Program-made: the position numbers and the translations under genes
Notes under the pieces: generated by a model
Seen by the model: only the letters and a program-made list of their open reading frames with translations
The model's database searches: none
Told to the model about the DNA's origin: nothing
Part shown: piece after piece, positions 5,810 through 9,243 of the stretch
Position numbering within the stretch: the stretch's first letter is position 1
Layout of the letters: every line of letters starts with the position of its first letter
Source of the DNA: Bacillota bacterium
GTDB lineage: Bacteria > Bacillota > Clostridia > Christensenellales > Aristaeellaceae
DNA: 9,243 bases
NCBI GenBank assembly: GCA_023416655.1
Contig: JAEZHK010000047.1
Location: 1 to 9,243, forward strand
Direction: 5' to 3'

Positions 5810-6304
5810 ATGACGGACGAAATGCTGATGGCAGCGGCGCTGGATGAGGCGAAGCGGGCGCTGGAAGCGGGCGAGCTTCCGGTGGGCGCGGTGGTGGCGC
5901 GGGGCGGGGAGATCCTGGCCCGGGGCCGAAACCGCCGCGAGGAGAAGAGTGACCCCACCGCCCACGCGGAGATCGTCGCGATCCGCGCCGCGGCCGCTCT
6001 GCTGGGCGGCTGGCGGCTGACAGGCTGTACGCTGTACGTGACGCTGGAACCCTGCGCCATGTGCGCCGGGGCCATCGTCGCGGCGCGGCTTGAGAAAGTC
6101 GTCTACGGCGCGGCCGATCCGGCGGCTGGCTGCTGCGGCAGCGTCTACCGCATCACCGAGGACCCGGCGTTCACCCACTACGCCCAGGCGGACGGCGGCC
6201 TTCTGGCCGACAGATGCCAGGCGCTGCTCACCCAATTCTTTGCCGCCCGCAGAAAGGGAGAAAACCATGTCAAGCCATGCGGCTCGCATCGACGGCTGGA
6301 TTGA
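5810..6304 (+). CDS. tadA: tRNA-specific adenosine deaminase TadA
   Basis: TadA deaminates A34 to inosine in the anticodon of tRNA-Arg(ACG), letting it read CGU, CGC and CGA. This 164-residue cytidine-deaminase-fold enzyme shows both zinc motifs: H52 and catalytic E54 in TAHAEIVAIR, and C82 and C85 in LEPCAMCAGAI. N41 in RGRNRREE and the GSVYRITEDPAFTH stretch are typical of TadA rather than of free-nucleobase deaminases. The ATG at 5810 has GGGAGGG about five bases upstream. The last 13 codons run into the next gene (38-bp overlap) and encode a basic tail that probably lies outside the folded domain. It opens an operon with the M20 dipeptidase and an HTH protein; no functional link between them is obvious. 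A guanine-deaminase-like role is unlikely given the TadA-type C-terminal motif. Confidence 0.93.
   Translation: MTDEMLMAAALDEAKRALEAGELPVGAVVARGGEILARGRNRREEKSDPTAHAEIVAIRAAAALLGGWRLTGCTLYVTLEPCAMCAGAIVAARLEKVVYGAADPAAGCCGSVYRITEDPAFTHYAQADGGLLADRCQALLTQFFAARRKGENHVKPCGSHRRLD
6253..6260 (+). promoter_or_regulatory. Ribosome binding site inside tadA that sets the pepV start
   Basis: AAAGGGAG lies six bases before the ATG at 6267. The same frame stays open back to 6090, but the upstream part is only the antisense-free shadow of tadA in another frame, and the M20 homology begins at MSSHAARIDGWIEQNF. Confidence 0.75.
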
Positions 6305-7694
6305 ACAGAATTTTGAATCGGTGGTCCGGGATTTGCAGGACTTCGCGCGCATCCCCAGCGTCAGCCGGGCCGACCTGGCCCAGCCCGGCGCGCCCTTCGG
6401 GCCGGATGTGAAGGCGATGCTGGAATACGCGCTCCGGCGCGCCGGCGAATACGGGTTCGAGGCGGAAAACCACGAGGGCTACTGCGGCAGCGCCTTCTAC
6501 GGAGACCACGATCATGCGCTGGGCATCTTCGGCCACCTGGACGTGGTGCCTGTCGGCGAGGACTGGATCTACCCGCCCTACGGCGCGACCCGCGTCGGCG
6601 ACTTCCTGGTGGGACGCGGCGTCCACGACAACAAGATGGCCTGCGCGCTGGGCCTTGGGATCATGCGCATGTTCCGGGAACTCAAGCTGCCGCTGCGCCA
6701 CGGCATCCGCCTCGTGATGGGCGGCTCCGAGGAGACCGGCATGCAGGACATCGTCTATTTTGCCCAAACGCAGAAGATGCCGGTGGCCTCCATTGTGCCG
6801 GACTCGTCGTTCCCGACCAACTACGCGCAGAAGGGCATGCTGGGCGCGACGATCACGATCGACGCAACCGGAAGCGTTCTCGCGGAGCTTTCCGGCGGCG
6901 CGGTGGAGAACATGGTGCCGCCCTCCGCGCGCGCCATCCTGTGTTGCGCGCTGGCGGAGGCAAAAACGGCGTTGCAAGGCGTTGAAGCGCTTGAAATCTC
7001 CGGCTCCGACGGGCGGGTGGAGGTCGTCGCCCGCGGCATGGCAGCCCACGCGGCGCGGCCCTGGTTCGGCGTCAGCGCGATCCACATTCTCGCAAAAGCG
7101 CTGGCTCTTTCCGGACTGCTCTCGGGCGCGCAGCAGGCGGCGGTGGAGGCGGTCTCCGAGCTGACCGGCGACTACTACGGCGCGCAGGCGGGCATCGAAA
7201 ACGAGGACCCGGAGACCGGCAAGACCACCATGGTCGTGGGGCTGATCTCGATGGAGGACGGGCGCATCCGGCTCACGGTCGACTGCCGCCTGTCCATCGC
7301 CACCGATCTGGACGCCTGCCGCGCGGCGTTTGAAGGCTACGCCCGGGTAAAGGGCTACGCCGTCGAAACGCTCCGGCTGAAAAAACCCTTCTACATCCCG
7401 AAGGACGACCCACGCATCCTGGCGCTGCAGCGGGTATATAAGGAAGTTACGGGCCGGGACGACGAGCCGTATACCACCGGCGGCGGCACCTATTCCAGGG
7501 AGCTGAAAAACGCGGTCACTTTCGGCCCGGGCTTCCCGGATTCCGAAAGGCCGGGCTTTCTGCCGGAGGGCCATGGCCATGCCCACGAGCCGGACGAGGC
7601 GCAGTCCATCCCGGAGATGAAATTGATGCTGAAGCTCTACGCGCTGGCGCTTCTGGCGCTGGACGGGGCAAGCGAGAGAGGAATTGAACCATGA
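6267..7694 (+). CDS. pepV: M20-family dipeptidase, PepV type
   Basis: This is a cytoplasmic zinc dipeptidase that splits dipeptides, the last step of peptide use. The 475 residues match PepV of lactic acid bacteria (about 470). Metal and catalytic residues are visible: H90 and D92 in GHLDVVPVGEDW, the bridging D121 in GRGVHDNK, the E155/E156 pair in GGSEETG, D179 in VPDSSFP, and a C-terminal histidine among H436, H438 and H440 in EGHGHAHEPDE. The lid or dimer-like domain is inserted between about residues 190 and 385, and TGGGTYSRELKNA is the family's late substrate-binding loop. The start at 6267 overlaps tadA by 38 bp, and the stop overlaps the next ATG by 4 bp, so translation is probably coupled. 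M20 peptidases are often misassigned among PepV, ArgE and DapE; length and motifs favour PepV. Confidence 0.9.
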   Translation: MSSHAARIDGWIEQNFESVVRDLQDFARIPSVSRADLAQPGAPFGPDVKAMLEYALRRAGEYGFEAENHEGYCGSAFYGDHDHALGIFGHLDVVPVGEDWIYPPYGATRVGDFLVGRGVHDNKMACALGLGIMRMFRELKLPLRHGIRLVMGGSEETGMQDIVYFAQTQKMPVASIVPDSSFPTNYAQKGMLGATITIDATGSVLAELSGGAVENMVPPSARAILCCALAEAKTALQGVEALEISGSDGRVEVVARGMAAHAARPWFGVSAIHILAKALALSGLLSGAQQAAVEAVSELTGDYYGAQAGIENEDPETGKTTMVVGLISMEDGRIRLTVDCRLSIATDLDACRAAFEGYARVKGYAVETLRLKKPFYIPKDDPRILALQRVYKEVTGRDDEPYTTGGGTYSRELKNAVTFGPGFPDSERPGFLPEGHGHAHEPDEAQSIPEMKLMLKLYALALLALDGASERGIEP

Positions 7695-8404
7695 GCAGGA
7701 TGGGCGAGACGATCAAGAAGGCGAGGCTCGCGGCCGGCATGACCGAAAAGGCGCTTGGCAAAAAATGCGGCCTGGCGGAGAGTGTGGTCAAGGATATCGA
7801 ATCGGGCCGCCGGGTGGCGAGCGACGATCAGGCAGCCCGGATGTTGAAAGTAATGGGCATCGCGAACCCGGTTTCCACGGAGCTGGAGGTGGCGGCGGAA
7901 CCGGAGGTCAAGCTTCGGCCCAAGCCGCGCCCCTATATACTGCCAGTGGAACAGCCCAAAGAGGAGGCCGTCACCGCAGCCTCCGCGGTTTCCGAAGAAC
8001 AGGGCAACGCCTGGCTGGACGCGCTGGGTGGTGTGGTGAAGCGGGTGCCCGCCTGCGACGAGAAGGGGCTGGTGCTGGACCACGTGCTGGAGCCGGTGAT
8101 CGGCGGCAAAATCGAGGGCGGCGCGCCGGACAAGGTATTCTACTACCGCTGCCCGGACGACGCGCTGGCCGGTTACCGCATCCATGCGGGCGATCTTCTT
8201 CTGACCGTTCCCGAGAAGACGCCGGTGGACGAGGCGATCATGGTTGTGGAACGAGGCGGCCTCCGCATCGCCCGGAAGGTGAAAAAGCTCGACGGCGGCA
8301 AGCTGCTCCTGCAGTCCTACGACCGGGAGTTCCGCGCCGAGACGGTGGATGCGAAGTCGATATTGATCCTGGGCCGCTGCGTCCGCCTGAGCCGGAGAAT
8401 CTGA
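7691..8404 (+). CDS. XRE-family HTH protein with degenerate S24/LexA-like C-terminal domain
   Basis: This is a predicted DNA-binding regulator of 237 residues. Residues 4-57 form an XRE helix-turn-helix: ETIKKARLAAGMTEKALGKK, then GLAESVVKDIESGRR as the second and recognition helices. A proline- and glutamate-rich linker (about 66-105) leads to a C-terminal domain whose segment PDDALAGYRIHAGDLLLT (residues 155-172) aligns with the S24 peptidase pattern GDSM-x-x-x-G-I-x-x-GD, and whose GGLRIARKVKKL (189-200) aligns with the strand carrying the catalytic lysine. In this reading the serine is A158 and the lysine is A194, so self-cleavage would be impossible and the domain would serve dimerisation or ligand sensing. 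It shares a 4-bp overlap (ATGA) with pepV. The HTH is certain; the S24 relation is by eye. Target genes are unknown. Confidence 0.85.
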   Translation: MSRMGETIKKARLAAGMTEKALGKKCGLAESVVKDIESGRRVASDDQAARMLKVMGIANPVSTELEVAAEPEVKLRPKPRPYILPVEQPKEEAVTAASAVSEEQGNAWLDALGGVVKRVPACDEKGLVLDHVLEPVIGGKIEGGAPDKVFYYRCPDDALAGYRIHAGDLLLTVPEKTPVDEAIMVVERGGLRIARKVKKLDGGKLLLQSYDREFRAETVDAKSILILGRCVRLSRRI

Positions 8405-8412
8405 TTCTCTGT

Positions 8413-8447
8413 CCCGCCGCGCTTTTTCACGTGCTGGGAAGCGCGGG
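8413..8447 (+). terminator. Weak hairpin after the HTH gene
   Basis: CCCGC (8413-8417) with GCGGG (8443-8447), and GCTT (8421-8424) with AAGC (8439-8442), form a bulged stem starting eight bases after the stop codon. There is no T-tract after it, so it is at most a weak or factor-dependent terminator. Confidence 0.35.
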
Positions 8448-8495
8448 TGGCATGTGGTCGTCACACACGCAGGACTTTTTGAGTAAGCGCCTGCA

Positions 8496-8510
8496 GCGTT
8501 GGTTCAACGC
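8496..8510. repeat. Short perfect inverted repeat upstream of the metal-binding protein gene
   Basis: GCGTTG (8496-8501) and CAACGC (8505-8510) are exact reverse complements with a 3-base spacer. It lies about 80 bases before the metal-binding gene and could be an operator half-site pair. It does not look like a known CsoR or CueR site. Confidence 0.35.
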
Positions 8511-8536
8511 CAATTTCTGCGGGTAATCCTTATAGC

Positions 8537-8572
8537 ACGGCGCCCCCGGAGAACCCCGGAAACGAGCGCCGT
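8537..8572 (+). promoter_or_regulatory. Leader hairpin just before the metal-binding protein gene
   Basis: ACGGCGC (8537-8543) pairs with GCGCCGT (8566-8572), and CCGG (8546-8549) can pair with CCGG (8556-8559) inside. The unit also contains the direct repeat CCCCGGA at 8544-8550 and 8554-8560. The stem ends two bases before the ribosome binding site AGGAGGGG, so it may affect translation or RNA stability. There is no convincing -10/-35 pair in the 184-bp gap. Confidence 0.45.
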
Positions 8573-8588
8573 TCAGGAGGGGAATCCC

Positions 8589-8792
8589 ATGAGCAAGACC
8601 GTATACATCGAAGGCATGACCTGCAACCACTGCATCATGGCGGTTGAGCGCGCGCTTAAGGACATCGGGCTCACCGCCAAGGCGGATCTGAAAAACAGGT
8701 TCGCGGTCATTTCTGCGGGCGACGCCTCTGATGAGGTCATCCGGGAGGCCGTCGCGGACGCCGGGTACGAGGTCCTCCGGATCGTCGGATGA
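8589..8792 (+). CDS. Heavy-metal-associated (HMA) domain protein, CopZ-like
   Basis: This is a 67-residue single-domain metallochaperone of the ferredoxin-like HMA fold, likely binding Cu(I) or another soft metal in the cytoplasm. The metal site is GMTCNHC (C12 and C15, with M10), followed by the first helix IMAVERALKDI, and the domain ends with the usual DAGYEVLRIV. The ATG at 8589 has a very strong site, AGGAGGGG (8575-8582). No P-type copper ATPase or CsoR regulator is in the window, so it may act as a stand-alone chaperone or serve a transporter elsewhere. A nuclease gene follows six bases downstream, so the two are probably on one message. The fold call is secure; metal identity is inferred. 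Confidence 0.92.
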   Translation: MSKTVYIEGMTCNHCIMAVERALKDIGLTAKADLKNRFAVISAGDASDEVIREAVADAGYEVLRIVG

Positions 8793-8798
8793 GAACTG

Positions 8799-9170
8799 AT
8801 GCAGCCCGAAATTGAAAAAATCTGCGCGGCGCTTTCTGCGCTGCGCATTCCTGTGGCCCCGGAGGAGCGGCTGCTGCATGAAATGATTGCGGCGGCGCTG
8901 GAGGGGGCGGGGATTGCGGCAAGACACGAGGCGGTAATCGCCCCGCGCTGCCGCATTGACTTTTTGGCCGGAAGCGTGGGCATTGAGGTCAAGCGCGGAC
9001 GGCTAAACCGGGCGCGCCTTCGCGCGCAGGCGGCGCGCTATCTGGCGTCGACCGAACTTTCCGCGCTGATCCTGGTGACCACCGACGCCGCGCCCTTGCC
9101 GGAGAAAATCTCCGGGAAGCCGGTGGTGGTGTTCGGGCTCAACCGGCTTTGGGGGGTGGCGCTGTCGTGA
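8799..9170 (+). CDS. Predicted small PD-(D/E)XK-fold nuclease
   Basis: I do not recognise a named gene, but the 123-residue protein has the layout of a minimal PD-(D/E)XK nuclease. An N-terminal helix (EERLLHEMIAAALEGAG, about 22-38) carries acidic residues. A strand RIDFLAG with D54 then leads to GIEVK, with E63 and K65, so the core reads D-x8-E-V-K. The following helix contains Q77 and ends ARYL, the Q-x-x-x-Y pattern common in this superfamily, and SALILVTT is the next core strand. Its size suits a Holliday-junction-resolvase-like, VRR-NUC-like or restriction-type single domain. Its ribosome binding site is weak, and it probably relies on coupling to the HMA gene. Its stop overlaps the GTG of the next gene by 4 bp, implying a functional pair with that product. 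The fold is moderately sure; the biological role is open. Confidence 0.7.
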   Translation: MQPEIEKICAALSALRIPVAPEERLLHEMIAAALEGAGIAARHEAVIAPRCRIDFLAGSVGIEVKRGRLNRARLRAQAARYLASTELSALILVTTDAAPLPEKISGKPVVVFGLNRLWGVALS

Positions 9171-9243
9171 ACTATCCGTCGTACCTTCGGGAAGCCGGAA
9201 CCGCCGCCCACTATTACGGCACGCTGTCCTACAACCGGAAGGG
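9167..9243 (+). CDS. Start of an unidentified protein coupled to the nuclease (partial)
   Basis: A GTG at 9167 overlaps the nuclease stop as GTGA, and the frame stays open to the window end, giving about 25 residues. They begin with an N-Y-P-S-Y-L segment and continue with an aromatic stretch, AHYYGTLSYNRKG. No domain can be named from so little. Small PD-(D/E)XK nucleases are often followed by SNF2- or DEAD-type helicases, so a helicase is one guess, but nothing in these residues proves it. Confidence 0.6.
   Translation, partial: MNYPSYLREAGTAAHYYGTLSYNRK

Noticed and set aside
6270..7586. 438-codon minus-strand open frame opposite pepV
   Set aside because: The composition is antisense-like (many R, H, A and V) and no family motif is seen; the plus-strand M20 metal ligands are all intact.
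7684..8526. 280-codon plus-strand frame overlapping the HTH gene
   Set aside because: Out-of-frame reading of the HTH gene, rich in G and R with no domain; the HTH frame has a coupled start and clear structure.

Overview
The window looks like chromosomal DNA from a GC-rich, spore-forming member of the Clostridia, probably a gut or other anaerobic, carbohydrate-using lineage. The evidence is a Firmicutes-type CarD-family regulator, a pair of small CotF-type coat proteins, a PepV-type dipeptidase, strong AGGAGG ribosome binding sites, sigma-A-like promoters and compact operons with 4-bp overlaps. This is a lineage inference. No rRNA, tRNA, CRISPR array, insertion sequence or phage structural gene was found.

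Region 1 (1-3317) is the end of a carbohydrate operon. It holds the C-terminus of an ABC sugar-transporter permease, then a full-length LacZ-type GH2 beta-galactosidase 13 bases downstream. Together they suggest import of a galactoside followed by cytoplasmic hydrolysis. A hairpin follows lacZ.

Region 2 (3318-4166) is a single-gene unit. A perfect 10-7-10 inverted repeat lies upstream of an extended -10 sigma-A promoter, followed by a CarD/CdnL-family RNA-polymerase-binding regulator and a strong intrinsic terminator.

Region 3 (4167-4743) is a two-gene spore-coat operon encoding 61-aa and 82-aa proteins, ending in a hairpin. Between it and the convergent deoC gene lies about 250 bp packed with consecutive hairpins (4711-4952). 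Only the outermost two look like ordinary terminators. The inner ones are the best candidate here for an undescribed structured RNA or DNA element.

Region 4 (4964-5638, minus strand) is deoC, deoxyribose-phosphate aldolase, with its own leader and TATAAT box. Divergently from it runs region 5 (5810-8404): tadA (tRNA adenosine deaminase), a PepV-type M20 dipeptidase overlapping tadA by 38 bp, and an XRE-HTH protein whose C-terminal S24/LexA-like domain seems to have lost both catalytic residues.

Region 6 (8405-9243) holds a leader with several hairpins, a CopZ-like heavy-metal-binding protein, a small predicted PD-(D/E)XK nuclease, and the first 25 or so codons of another gene translationally coupled to the nuclease.

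Most of the window is ordinary housekeeping and accessory metabolism. The parts worth a second look are the hairpin cluster, the palindrome at the CarD promoter, the catalytically dead-looking S24 regulator, and the nuclease-coupled pair at the right edge.
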